Shown here one piece after another: positions 23,357 to 31,848 of a DNA stretch of 32,714 nucleotides. Numbering within the stretch: position 1 is the first letter of the stretch; every line of letters starts with the position of its first letter. This DNA comes from an uncultured Bacteroidales bacterium (GTDB lineage Bacteria; Bacteroidota; Bacteroidia; Bacteroidales; Muribaculaceae). Below the pieces are notes generated by a model that was not told the origin of the DNA, did not search any database, and saw only the letters and a program-made list of their open reading frames with translations. The position numbers were made by a program, and so were the translations under genes. The stretch is taken from positions 1 through 32,714 of the forward strand of contig CAMWNF010000015.1 of the NCBI GenBank assembly GCA_947175535.1. Direction: 5' to 3'.

Positions 23357-26074
23357 CTATTCTGAAGTCTCTCTTTCACGTACGGGACGCACGGCGTAAG
23401 CCCATGATTTACGCGCGCTTGAGATGGGGGTGATGGTTGAGTCATTGGCAAGGAGTATTTTCGCGTAGTTGCGTTCCTTTGAATGGTTCACCCCGGTACG
23501 ATAATAGACAGGACTACCGAGTGAAACTTTCCCGTCGTCAGGTCGGCGACCTCCGTTAGCTGGGAAAAAGATTGTCTCACCGCCTCTGTTAGCTTCGCAA
23601 TAGAATTCCCAACCGTTCTTATAGTCTCCTTTGACATTGAATTTGCTTCGGTTGGAGCTTGATGTGCCGGTGTCTGTAAAGCCGGTAAAGACATATTCGT
23701 CAGGCATGATGTAGCCCACCGGCGACGGGTCATAGATGGTCTTGGTTTCGGGATTCCAAAGATTGACATACATACCGTCCATAAATTCATTGAGACAGAA
23801 TGTCAGTGGATTGCGGATACAGGCGGCAATGCACTCAACGCCTTCATTATATTTTGATGCGGGCAAGTCGGTTGATACGAGCGCTCCGCTGTTTGCTTCC
23901 CACTGCTTATTGGAACTTACACCGATGCGTTCATAGGGCACCATCGGATCTTTGCGTCCGAACTGATACAATGGACAATTTCCGTCAATCGCTGAGGACG
24001 CACCATTCTGAGTTATGATAAATTCTTTTGACAGCCCGTCTTCGCCGTCCTGCGTGATTCTTACTTTGATGCGGCGCGACGAATATATAGCCGGATAGTG
24101 ACACCATCCGAGATTGTAGGGCATAAATGTTCGGTGTCTTCGTCCGAAGTTGCTGACGGCTTTGTCCCCGTTACCTGCGATATAGGGAGTTACCCATATA
24201 TGCCAGCTCCAAAGCACCACCTCTTTGCCGTCACGTGCGCCCAAAAGGGCAACGACTGCATTGCCCTGCTTGATATTTTCCGGTTTAACATTAAATGTTA
24301 ACCAACATGAATCGGTAGATACACGCGTTTCGGTGACGAGATAGTGACTGTCACGCCAGATAATTCTCGCACTTTTCGGTTTACAATCCTTATTCCGGTA
24401 GATAAAAGGATCTGTGATCGGATCACCTTGATGGTTGACAAACGTCGTAAGAATAGTATCGCCTTTTAGAGACGATTTGTATGCAGATGTATTCGTTAAT
24501 CCGTTTTTTATCGCATTGCCGTAGACGAGTGGAATGGTGTATGCTCCGGGAGCGTTGACGATATAACAGTTGGCGGTGTTGACTATGTCCGCAGCCCCTG
24601 TGGGATTTGAAAGGTTATATCGCGATGTATGGTTGAAATTGTTGTAGTTCGGTGTCGTTTTATTTATGACTGGAGTTGATTGGAGTGTTTCGTCAAAACT
24701 GAAGTCGAGAGTTTCATCTGCGACTTTGACAGAGCAATAGAATGTTTTCTGCTCCCCACCTGTGCCGGAGTCAGTGAATGAGCTTATCCAGTCAGGACGG
24801 GAGGGGAGAGGATTCCATTTCTTCGTTTTATCGTCATATTCCAGAAATTCTGCCTTCCACGAGTGAGGCAAGATTTTTGTTTCATCGCCTTCGCGAACAA
24901 CTGACGTGTAACTTGATACGGAGAAAGGTTTGCGGCCGCCGAGATGATCGAATTCGTCAGTGCCGTTCACGTCCAAAACACGATTAACACTTATCGACGA
25001 GGTGGAGATGCGATATTTTACAGTCGTGCCTCTCTGCCATACGCTTCCGCCAATATCGGCTTTGAGCACGCGGGGAGTTCCAGATATACTGTCGGTATAA
25101 TTGATTTCGAGTTGTGCGCCATCAGGCAGCGTCTGCGGGATCATGAAAAAAGTCTGGCTTGCCAGATTAATCATTTTTCCGGACGAGCCGTCGACCGGAC
25201 GATTGTAATTAAGAGAGAAATTTTTTATTTCGCTCGGAGTCCACGAGAGAGAAGACAGATTGCATTGTCCCTTACCGTAGACACCTCTTAGCGTGATCCT
25301 TGTAACGGTGCCGGGCAACATGTTGCTGCCTTGTACGATTTGAATGGCCGTCAGTCCATGCTGAAATTTCAATGTGGCTCCGTTAGCTCCACTACCGTCG
25401 ACCATCCCGCTGTAGCCTACATAAAGATCAGTTTGAGACGGGTTAGATGTCGGAATGGTGTAGGTGATATATGGTACGTCTTTTTTTGTTTTTGGCGACA
25501 TTTCGACTCCTGCCAGACCATGAGGGGCATAAGCGTAGAAGTGTATGCGAGTTCCTTCTCCGGGCCATGAATAGATTCGATCCGGAGTCCACACTCCGGT
25601 ATTGCCGTCAGGCTCGACGCGGGTATCATACATAGGCCAAGGCATGGAGTTTGCGACATTACCGTTCCCCGAAGCGTAAACATAGCTCGATACGCCAAAA
25701 GATTTGTGATCCTTGAGATTATGAACGAATGAACCTCTTGATGTCACAGACCTTTTATCGCCTGTAGAATCATTCCCAATAACCGGTAATACTTCAGTGT
25801 GGAGATATATCTGCATTTCTCCGTTATCAACTTTCATCGGACGTATACTTTCGGTCTGAATTATGGTGTCGCCAGATGATGAAAGCGATCTTCCGCCGCA
25901 GTCCGAGACCGACTCATTGCCGGTCTCTTTCCACATGCGGGCTGTAAAACAAATCGAATCACTTTTCGCCTGCAGCAGTCCGTCAGTCATCAGTCCGTCA
26001 TCGCAAGACGAAAAAATGACGAGAGACGCACTCACAGCGAGTGTGACAAAATATTTATTAAATTGAGTATGCAT
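23357..26074 (-). CDS. Large fimbrillin-like lipoprotein with FISUMP-like C-terminus
   Basis: 905 aa from the ATG at 26074; the open frame extends to a TTG at 26080, which I reject. Lipobox FSSC gives Cys24. The N-terminal half has fimbrillin landmarks ('RSVTSRGSF', 'VWTPDRIYSWPGEGTRIHFY', 'KFQHGLTAIQIV', 'FFMIPQTLPDGAQLEINYTD'). The middle is rich in beta-strand and Ser/Thr. The last roughly 150 residues ('GYIMPDEYVFTGFTDTGTSS', 'ETIFFPANGGRRPDDGKVSL', 'YYRTGVNHSKERNYAKILLA', 'AYAVRPVRE') resemble the FISUMP (Fibrobacter succinogenes major-protein) domain often at the C-terminus of Bacteroidetes surface proteins. It could be a tip subunit or adhesin of the fimbria. It follows the 26077 gene's stop by two bases. 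Confidence 0.82.
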   Translation of the reverse strand: MHTQFNKYFVTLAVSASLVIFSSCDDGLMTDGLLQAKSDSICFTARMWKETGNESVSDCGGRSLSSSGDTIIQTESIRPMKVDNGEMQIYLHTEVLPVIGNDSTGDKRSVTSRGSFVHNLKDHKSFGVSSYVYASGNGNVANSMPWPMYDTRVEPDGNTGVWTPDRIYSWPGEGTRIHFYAYAPHGLAGVEMSPKTKKDVPYITYTIPTSNPSQTDLYVGYSGMVDGSGANGATLKFQHGLTAIQIVQGSNMLPGTVTRITLRGVYGKGQCNLSSLSWTPSEIKNFSLNYNRPVDGSSGKMINLASQTFFMIPQTLPDGAQLEINYTDSISGTPRVLKADIGGSVWQRGTTVKYRISTSSISVNRVLDVNGTDEFDHLGGRKPFSVSSYTSVVREGDETKILPHSWKAEFLEYDDKTKKWNPLPSRPDWISSFTDSGTGGEQKTFYCSVKVADETLDFSFDETLQSTPVINKTTPNYNNFNHTSRYNLSNPTGAADIVNTANCYIVNAPGAYTIPLVYGNAIKNGLTNTSAYKSSLKGDTILTTFVNHQGDPITDPFIYRNKDCKPKSARIIWRDSHYLVTETRVSTDSCWLTFNVKPENIKQGNAVVALLGARDGKEVVLWSWHIWVTPYIAGNGDKAVSNFGRRHRTFMPYNLGWCHYPAIYSSRRIKVRITQDGEDGLSKEFIITQNGASSAIDGNCPLYQFGRKDPMVPYERIGVSSNKQWEANSGALVSTDLPASKYNEGVECIAACIRNPLTFCLNEFMDGMYVNLWNPETKTIYDPSPVGYIMPDEYVFTGFTDTGTSSSNRSKFNVKGDYKNGWEFYCEANRGGETIFFPANGGRRPDDGKVSLGSPVYYRTGVNHSKERNYAKILLANDSTITPISSARKSWAYAVRPVRERETSE

Positions 26075-26076
26075 TA

Positions 26077-27132
26077 TCAATTAGTCATATCCGGAGTCTC
26101 GGTGACCTCAGTCCAACCTTGAACGGTAACGGTAAATGTTATCGGGGAGCCGAAAACCGGTTCGCCGGGTTTAGGACCATCGGGGGTCGGTTCTTCTGGA
26201 TCGACAAGGCCGGCTCCGTCTGTAAAATCGAGATTGTAATTATAGATAGTGCCGATTTTCCATTCCGTATCAATAGGAACTGCGACCCAAGCATAATCAT
26301 TTTCTGTGCCGTTCTGAGGGAAAAGCACCTTGCCTGCGGCATTTGAAATATTGACCATGACAGCGAGGTAACTGCCGTCGTTCTCATTGGTGGGATCGGT
26401 GGAGGGATTCCATGCAGTCAGTTTATGAGGTATAACCTGTGGGCTGCCTGATTTACCGACTATACTTGTTTTCTGATCAGTTAACGTGATGGGCGAAGAT
26501 GTAAATTCGCTTTTGTAGCTCGCTTTTGTAGTTGACGGTGTCCATTGTTCAGTTTTGAAGTTGAAATCGCCGGACGCGGCTATGTTTCCGAGTTTTATGC
26601 CGGCTACTTTATAGACGTTTGCACCTGAATTTTTTGCGAATATGCATATACGCGATACTGCATGCTTAAAATTAAGCGCGACACCTGTTGTTTCGTTAGT
26701 GCTTTTCTTTCCTGTCGCTGAAGCATAGACGATGTCTTTGTGGTTGGCGATATTATCGTTCAGGGTGTAGTTGTTGATTTTTTGTTCGCTCGCGGTGAGA
26801 GTCACTGTACCCGAAAACGAGCCTTCAGCCGGAGCAAAAGCCACAAAAGAGAGTGTTGCATCATCACTCGGCCAATAATAGTTGGTTGACGAAGTGTAGA
26901 AGTTGGAATCTTCAGCTTTTGTAAACTCTACTTTATCAATATGAGTAGTGGTGCCATTGAAAGCAGATACTACGAATGATGTCAGCGAACCGGCTGTGAA
27001 AGCATTACCACGACTACCGGTTTCGGCGCGGAAATCGATAGGGTGTCCGTTACTTCGATCAACGACCTCATCTTCATTACAAGCTGTGCATATACTCGAT
27101 ATGATTACAGCCAAAATCATACATTTTTTCAT
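26077..27132 (-). CDS. Fimbrillin family lipoprotein (Mfa-like)
   Basis: 351 aa. Short signal peptide with lipobox ICTAC (Cys18). Fimbrillin landmarks: 'IDFRAETGSRGNAFTAGSLT', 'NYYWPSDDATLSFVAFAP', 'LNFKHAVSRICIFAKNSG', 'GDFNFKTEQWTP' and 'YLAVMVNIS'. A Pro/Gly linker (about 310-335) leads to a C-terminal 'ITFTVTVQGWTEVTE' strand. It sits between the DUF5119 gene and the large fimbrillin-like gene and is co-oriented with both. Probable structural or anchoring subunit of a fimbria (inference from family and context). Confidence 0.87.
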   Translation of the reverse strand: MKKCMILAVIISSICTACNEDEVVDRSNGHPIDFRAETGSRGNAFTAGSLTSFVVSAFNGTTTHIDKVEFTKAEDSNFYTSSTNYYWPSDDATLSFVAFAPAEGSFSGTVTLTASEQKINNYTLNDNIANHKDIVYASATGKKSTNETTGVALNFKHAVSRICIFAKNSGANVYKVAGIKLGNIAASGDFNFKTEQWTPSTTKASYKSEFTSSPITLTDQKTSIVGKSGSPQVIPHKLTAWNPSTDPTNENDGSYLAVMVNISNAAGKVLFPQNGTENDYAWVAVPIDTEWKIGTIYNYNLDFTDGAGLVDPEEPTPDGPKPGEPVFGSPITFTVTVQGWTEVTETPDMTN

Positions 27133-27176
27133 GTTACGAATGTTTTAAATTTTTAATGATTAGTTATTTAGTTGTG

Positions 27177-28145
27177 TTACATTGGAATATCTATCGGAAT
27201 TGTCTGCCAGTCGTCAATCGTGATGTTAAAACCGCCGGCGGCGGTGCTTGAGGCTTCCGGTAGATGAAGCCCTTCATCGACGGTTACAAGACTTTCGTTG
27301 TCAGGTAATTCATGCAGGCGCTCTGTTATATCGTAAGAGTGATACCATTGTGTACCGTCACGCAGAACAGCATAGACAGTCAGAAGATGGTGACCGCTTG
27401 TTTTTGGCTGTTCGCTGCGAGAACGAGAATGTCCGCAGTGACCGAATGAAATCCATTCACCTCTAAGCGTTGTTTTGTCAGAGGCCGTCATTTCGAAAGG
27501 GATGGTAACCATTTCGTCAGATACTGATCCGTCAGCGATAAACATCGAGCCGGTCATTCCTGAAATGGATGCGCTTAAGGATTGTACTCCGGAAAGGTTT
27601 TCGACGTTTCTGATTTCTGCCGAATAATGAAACACAGCTTCTGACATGGTCAAAGTGAGTGTCTGAGTAACAATGGAGGGTTTAACCTCGATACAGTCAA
27701 CTTTCGCACGCCAAATTGCGTCCGGAGAATTGACCATTCGTTCCGTTTCGGTGCCGGGAGCTCGTGGAAGTACATCAGATCTTACGTTAAGACCTTGTAT
27801 GTCATAAGCATCGGTCAACCGAAGTTCAAATGTTTCAAGAAAATCAGAATTATGCACTTTTGTCCCTTGCGTGTCAGAATTGATTGCAAGAGCGGTATAA
27901 CGACCGGGCGGAACCAATATGCGTCCACCATTCCGTCCTGAAAATTCATAGAGCGATGATACAGAACCATTGTCGGGAAAAAGGTACAGACTCATCGAGA
28001 TAGGATCGGCGTCAGGCACAAGTCCCCAATCGAATACAACATCAATCGGAATGCGATCATGTTGCTCGTGATTGAAACACAGTTCCTGCTGTCTCTCGCA
28101 TGCAGTCATAATCAAGAAAAGGAAAACAATTATAGTCGGTTTCAT
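27177..28145 (-). CDS. DUF5119 lipoprotein (fimbrial locus)
   Basis: 322 aa from the ATG at 28145. The frame is open to 28208, but the upstream part overlaps the DUF3575 gene and lacks a signal peptide. The ATGA at 28145-28142 joins start and stop of the two genes, indicating translational coupling. Signal peptide with lipobox MTAC (Cys16), then the DUF5119 pattern: 'IPIDVVFDWGLVPDADPISM', 'GRILVPPGRYTALAINSDTQ', and a Ser/Thr-rich beta domain. DUF5119 proteins are repeatedly found in Bacteroidales fimbrial loci; their role is not defined. Confidence 0.85.
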   Translation of the reverse strand: MKPTIIVFLFLIMTACERQQELCFNHEQHDRIPIDVVFDWGLVPDADPISMSLYLFPDNGSVSSLYEFSGRNGGRILVPPGRYTALAINSDTQGTKVHNSDFLETFELRLTDAYDIQGLNVRSDVLPRAPGTETERMVNSPDAIWRAKVDCIEVKPSIVTQTLTLTMSEAVFHYSAEIRNVENLSGVQSLSASISGMTGSMFIADGSVSDEMVTIPFEMTASDKTTLRGEWISFGHCGHSRSRSEQPKTSGHHLLTVYAVLRDGTQWYHSYDITERLHELPDNESLVTVDEGLHLPEASSTAAGGFNITIDDWQTIPIDIPM

Positions 28146-29401
28146 CGTCTTCCTCCTTTCGCAATAATCCAGACGAGAGAGATTGCAGCTTTGGTCGGGC
28201 CGAACCAATGACGTCGGCGGGTGGATTCCCAGACATTATGAGTGTCGACGGTTTTATATGTGAGATAATGACCGGCTAAATAACCTATGCCGAGAGAGAA
28301 ATCAAGACAAAACTTTTCGGAAAGCTTCAATGTGTAGCCTCCCTCAAAACCCGCCCCTAATGTGGGCCGGTTGAAAAAGCTTCCTCCCGAATTTCCACTA
28401 AGATAACCTTTCTTTCCCCAATGGATGTCGTATCTGAAAATATTCGCATAAACTCCTACATGCCAATTATTTGATGGGGCGTAATGATTGCCCATGTATC
28501 TTTTAATAATAATTTCACCTCCTTGAATACGCCATACTTTTGACAAATCGCCCTTGTTACACCATGCGTACATACCCCTAACTCCGATCGCCCAACCATT
28601 GGCGAATATTAATTCCGCTCCTAAATTGGGAACTGCTGCGAGATTATATAACATGTTGGAAGTTAGTAATATAGTAGATGGACGCTTTTCGTGTTTATAG
28701 ATAAGGTTATTTGGCTCAATGATTTCCTTTTGATCGAATGATGTGTACGATGTGAGTTCGTCAGTCGTCGATCTCCGGCGTAGTGGAGGGATTATACAGC
28801 GATCGCAGTGCGTAATGTAAATATGACTCACCCTGAGTTCAGGGAACACATATTGTGACATGTATTGCCAAGGACGATTGTCGCGAAGCAGTTTTAGTCT
28901 CAATTTTCGGCTGTCGACAACAACACTGTCATTCATAATCCATTCCGGAGTATTGCGGATCAGGGAATCAGCTTCGTCAGCATACTCCATATCAGACTCT
29001 GAGACCTTTGTCGCCAGTCCGATCCAGTCGGTTCCGATCGATTCGATGTTTTTTGAAGCGTATTCATAGCCTCTGATATTTTGAAGTAAACCGAGAGCAG
29101 TCATACTTCTTGCTTCCGAAAGACTCCGGTTTAACTCTGTATTTCCTTCAGGAGAAGCACTTGAAATCACGCAAATGTCAGTAATCAGTCTGTTATCGGT
29201 TGCCAAGATTAATTTTTCGAGGGCGTCAGCGTTACCGTTCAAGCTTGGATCATAATCCGAACAGCCTTGTTTGTAATATATACATATATGTAATATTGAA
29301 TCCCGCTTACATTCATTTATGCCCGCGACAGGCATTGTTGAAAACAGAGCGGTTATCAACAACAAAATTATTTTGGGTAATATTGAGAAGTAAGTGTTCA
29401 A
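28142..29401 (-). CDS. DUF3575 domain protein (fimbrial locus)
   Basis: 419 aa. Signal peptide at about 1-27. About 35-190 is a mixed region with 'SPEGNTELNRSLSEARSMTA', which resembles an OmpA-like peptidoglycan-binding fold in spacing. About 220-415 is a barrel-like C-terminus with 'LYNLAAVPNLGAELIFANGW', 'GVYANIFRYDIHWGKKGYL' and 'GAGFEGGYTLKLSEKFCLDF', matching DUF3575. First gene of the minus-strand fimbrial operon. DUF3575 proteins accompany fimbrillin genes in Bacteroidales and may anchor or assemble the fiber; not proven here. Confidence 0.85.
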   Translation of the reverse strand: MNTYFSILPKIILLLITALFSTMPVAGINECKRDSILHICIYYKQGCSDYDPSLNGNADALEKLILATDNRLITDICVISSASPEGNTELNRSLSEARSMTALGLLQNIRGYEYASKNIESIGTDWIGLATKVSESDMEYADEADSLIRNTPEWIMNDSVVVDSRKLRLKLLRDNRPWQYMSQYVFPELRVSHIYITHCDRCIIPPLRRRSTTDELTSYTSFDQKEIIEPNNLIYKHEKRPSTILLTSNMLYNLAAVPNLGAELIFANGWAIGVRGMYAWCNKGDLSKVWRIQGGEIIIKRYMGNHYAPSNNWHVGVYANIFRYDIHWGKKGYLSGNSGGSFFNRPTLGAGFEGGYTLKLSEKFCLDFSLGIGYLAGHYLTYKTVDTHNVWESTRRRHWFGPTKAAISLVWIIAKGGRR

Positions 29402-29439
29402 GGTTTTCGTATAAAAATCGCGTGGATTAAATTTCGTTG

Positions 29440-29447
29440 CAAAATTA
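29440..29447 (-). promoter_or_regulatory. -7 promoter element for the fimbrial operon
   Basis: Minus-strand TAATTTTG matches TAnnTTTG. A minus-strand TTGG at 29471-29468 is a plausible -33 element, with a 20-base spacer. The -7 ends 38 bases before the DUF3575 ATG at 29401, giving a normal leader. Confidence 0.65.
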
Positions 29448-29479
29448 TTGAGAGTGGATATGACCAGCCAAGTTAGGGC

Positions 29480-29543
29480 GGTCTACTTCGGGTCTACACA
29501 CGGCTAAAACACGTGTAGACCGACGATTTTGCCGTATGTAGAC
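29480..29543. promoter_or_regulatory. GTCTAC operator array between divergent promoters
   Basis: Four copies of GTCTAC or its complement GTAGAC: GGTCTAC 29480-29486, GGTCTACAC 29491-29499, GTGTAGACC 29513-29521, and GTAGAC at 29538-29543. The middle two form a perfect 9-base inverted repeat with a 13-base spacer. Spacings are 11 bases (first to second) and 23 bases (third to fourth), near one and two helical turns. The array lies between the -33 boxes of the fimbrial operon (29468-29471) and the regulator gene (29547-29550), where one protein could affect both. Confidence 0.7.
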
Positions 29544-29567
29544 GGGTTGGTTTTCGGTCATAAATAC

Positions 29568-29575
29568 TAATTTTG
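29568..29575 (+). promoter_or_regulatory. -7 promoter element for the TPR/HTH regulator
   Basis: TAATTTTG matches TAnnTTTG, with a possible -33 element TTGG at 29547-29550 (17-base spacer). It ends only four bases before the ATG at 29580, implying a very short or absent leader, unless a later start is used. Confidence 0.55.
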
Positions 29576-29579
29576 CGGC

Positions 29580-31286
29580 ATGAAACGACTGGTTATTTTT
29601 GCAATACTGTTAAGCGCTGCGACGATCTTCGGATGCCGGCGTGAAAGCGATCGGACTCTATCGCCTTATAAATGGGCGAGTATTGATCCGCATTCGGATT
29701 CTATTGTCTTGAAACTTGATAAAAATTGGGACGAAGGTCAGAGAGGAGATACGCTGGAGGCATTGATTAAAGAAATGGAAGCCTCTCTGTCAAATCTAAA
29801 AGACCGACGAAAAGCGGAGGCGGAGGCGCGATTGCGTTTTTTCAAGGCCATAAATTATAATTGGAACGGTGAAAGCGAAAATGCTGTCGCCGAGCTTGAC
29901 AGTGCTTGGGTAATGTGTGATTCAACGGCATATCCGTATACGGCTTTTCGTATCAGCTTGTTTAAACATTTTATAACCGATCCGGGATCGAGCGAGACAT
30001 TCAGACTTCTCCTTACCGCCTTGAAATATTATCAGGAGGTCGGTGATTTGCATCAGCAGGCTTTGACCGCACTTTATCTCTCGCAGAGCTTAAATCTTCC
30101 GGACGAACCAGGTCTGACGCTGCATTATTTCAAAATGGCAGACTCGATTTATGAATTATTGGGAAATGATAATTATCACACCAAGAACCGAATTAATGAA
30201 GCTTATCTGCTGTTCAATGCCGGCGAGACAGAGAATAGCCGCAAAATTTTCGATGAACTTATTGATAATCCTATAATCAATGACGATCCCATAGCTCTTG
30301 AAATGGTGTTGAGAAACCGAACGGTCTTTTTTAACGATACGGTCGCTCTGCGAAGAGGTTACAGAATAGTCAATCCTGAGGGAAATTCTGAGGCAGTTTA
30401 TGGTCAAAGTGTCCGTGCGCTTTATGAAGGTCTGTTGTGTGAGCATTTTATGGACACCGGAAGAGCCGATTCTGCGGCGTATTATGCGAAATTGTGTGCC
30501 GCACATATTGATGAACTTAAAATACCGAGATATGAATCTTTGGCTTCGAAAAAATTGTCTAATTATTATGAATCGGTCGGAGATGACGTAAATACATTAA
30601 AATGGATGAAGCGTTACTCTGATTTGACTGACCAAATTGTTTCTTCACAAGGTCCCGGACAGAAAATATATCTTGAGAATCTAAATACGTTACGACGTTT
30701 TGAATTTGAAACGGAGACGGCGAAACGAGAGTTGCGCCACAGACATTATATCATTATTGTTTCTCTGTGTATATTGTTTGTAGTGGTGTTGTTTTTATTC
30801 TTGTATCTGCGCCAGCGTCAGAAGTTAAAGACAATGAAAATAAGATATGAATGGGAGTGCAGTCAGAGGAAAATCATGGCTATGTCTTTGTCGCGTGATG
30901 AAGCGCATAAGGTAATTGATTACGTCAAACACGAGACTTCGCGTCTTAGTCAGGAAGAGAATGTGTCGGCGAATGATATTTCTAAAATAGAGCGTAACAT
31001 AAAAATGCATCAGGCGGCCAATGATGAAATGGGAGCGTTTGAATCGGCATTTGCCGGAATACATCCTGACTTTGCGAAACGGCTGAAAGATATCGCTCCG
31101 TCAGTATCGGAAAATAATATCCGCTTATGTTCATATATTGTTATCGGACTGTCGAATCGTCAGATTGCAGAGCTACTTAATGTGCGTCAAAGCAGCCTTA
31201 AACAGTCGCGTTGGCGTCTGAGGACAAAACTGAATGTGCCGCAGGACGAATCTCTCGAAGATTTTCTGCGACGCTTGGCCGAATGA
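29580..31286 (+). CDS. Membrane-anchored TPR protein with C-terminal LuxR-like HTH
   Basis: 568 aa. Signal-like N-terminus with lipobox IFGC (Cys19). About 40-370 is a helical TPR-like region ('ALTALYLSQSLNLPDEPGLT', 'YAKLCAAHIDELKIPRYESL'). One membrane segment at about 389-410 ('YIIIVSLCILFVVVLFLFLY') leads into a coiled stretch (about 415-500) and a C-terminal HTH at about 515-560 ('LCSYIVIGLSNRQIAELLNV', 'KQSRWRLRTKLNV'). This layout puts the TPR in the periplasm and the HTH in the cytoplasm, so it could sense an extracytoplasmic signal and regulate directly. It is divergent from the fimbrial operon and faces its control region. Confidence 0.87.
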   Translation: MKRLVIFAILLSAATIFGCRRESDRTLSPYKWASIDPHSDSIVLKLDKNWDEGQRGDTLEALIKEMEASLSNLKDRRKAEAEARLRFFKAINYNWNGESENAVAELDSAWVMCDSTAYPYTAFRISLFKHFITDPGSSETFRLLLTALKYYQEVGDLHQQALTALYLSQSLNLPDEPGLTLHYFKMADSIYELLGNDNYHTKNRINEAYLLFNAGETENSRKIFDELIDNPIINDDPIALEMVLRNRTVFFNDTVALRRGYRIVNPEGNSEAVYGQSVRALYEGLLCEHFMDTGRADSAAYYAKLCAAHIDELKIPRYESLASKKLSNYYESVGDDVNTLKWMKRYSDLTDQIVSSQGPGQKIYLENLNTLRRFEFETETAKRELRHRHYIIIVSLCILFVVVLFLFLYLRQRQKLKTMKIRYEWECSQRKIMAMSLSRDEAHKVIDYVKHETSRLSQEENVSANDISKIERNIKMHQAANDEMGAFESAFAGIHPDFAKRLKDIAPSVSENNIRLCSYIVIGLSNRQIAELLNVRQSSLKQSRWRLRTKLNVPQDESLEDFLRRLAE

Positions 31287-31290
31287 TTTG

Positions 31291-31842
31291 TCAGAATGTG
31301 ATGCCGAGTTTGATGGTGGCGGAGTGGACATCTTTCATCGGGAAGATTTCTTCTTCGCGCGTGACGATGTCGCGGTATTCTTTGTAAGAATATCCGATAA
31401 CAAGATGGGATGAGAATGATTTTCCTCTTGCGAGATTGATGCCGAGTCCGACGAAAGCATACGAGCCTGTCTGTTGATAGTCGTTGGGGAGATAATTGGC
31501 GGATATGCCGGCTCTCAAATCAAGAAATAGCAGAGTGGGGCGGTTGTGGAAATTAGTCTTGAAAGAAAGATAGACCGGAAATGACCTCGCAGAGTTGTTG
31601 AGCATGATATCGATTTCCGCCCCAAGCCCTAAGAAATTAATCCACCCTCGTTTGAAACCGAAGGATGCAGACAGGTCAGCCGACGACATGTCATTGCCAC
31701 TCAGGTCGATTGAACCTCCGGCATCGGCTCCCCAGGCGAATGATGTCTTGATTGGTTCGTCAGCTGCTACGCTTAATGATGAAAGACATAGTATTAATGC
31801 GGTAGCGGCTAATAATTTATTGATTTTATATCCGAGAGCCAT
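31291..31842 (-). CDS. Outer-membrane beta-barrel protein of unknown function
   Basis: 183 aa. Signal peptide at about 1-26 ('LLAATALILCLSSLSVAADE'). The mature part has alternating amphipathic strands ('SFAWGADAGGSIDL', 'LSASFGFKRGWINFLGLGAE', 'SYAFVGLGINLARGKSFSSH', 'SATIKLGITF') ending in an aromatic residue, as expected for a small eight-strand barrel of the OmpW/porin-like type. It starts 6 bases after the prmA stop and is co-transcribed with it. It ends 4 bases from the stop of the TPR/HTH gene, a tail-to-tail arrangement without a visible terminator. Function unknown. Confidence 0.78.
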   Translation of the reverse strand: MALGYKINKLLAATALILCLSSLSVAADEPIKTSFAWGADAGGSIDLSGNDMSSADLSASFGFKRGWINFLGLGAEIDIMLNNSARSFPVYLSFKTNFHNRPTLLFLDLRAGISANYLPNDYQQTGSYAFVGLGINLARGKSFSSHLVIGYSYKEYRDIVTREEEIFPMKDVHSATIKLGITF

Positions 31843-31848
31843 AACTTA

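Noticed and set aside
26075-26080. TTG start for the large fimbrillin-like gene
   Set aside because: An ATG lies two codons later with no loss of signal peptide.
28146-28208. Longer start for the DUF5119 gene
   Set aside because: It lies inside the DUF3575 gene and lacks a signal peptide; the ATG at 28145 has the expected lipobox and ATGA overlap.
29402-29579. A small gene or RNA in the divergent gap
   Set aside because: The sequence is explained by two promoters and the GTCTAC array, and no open frame of useful length is present.
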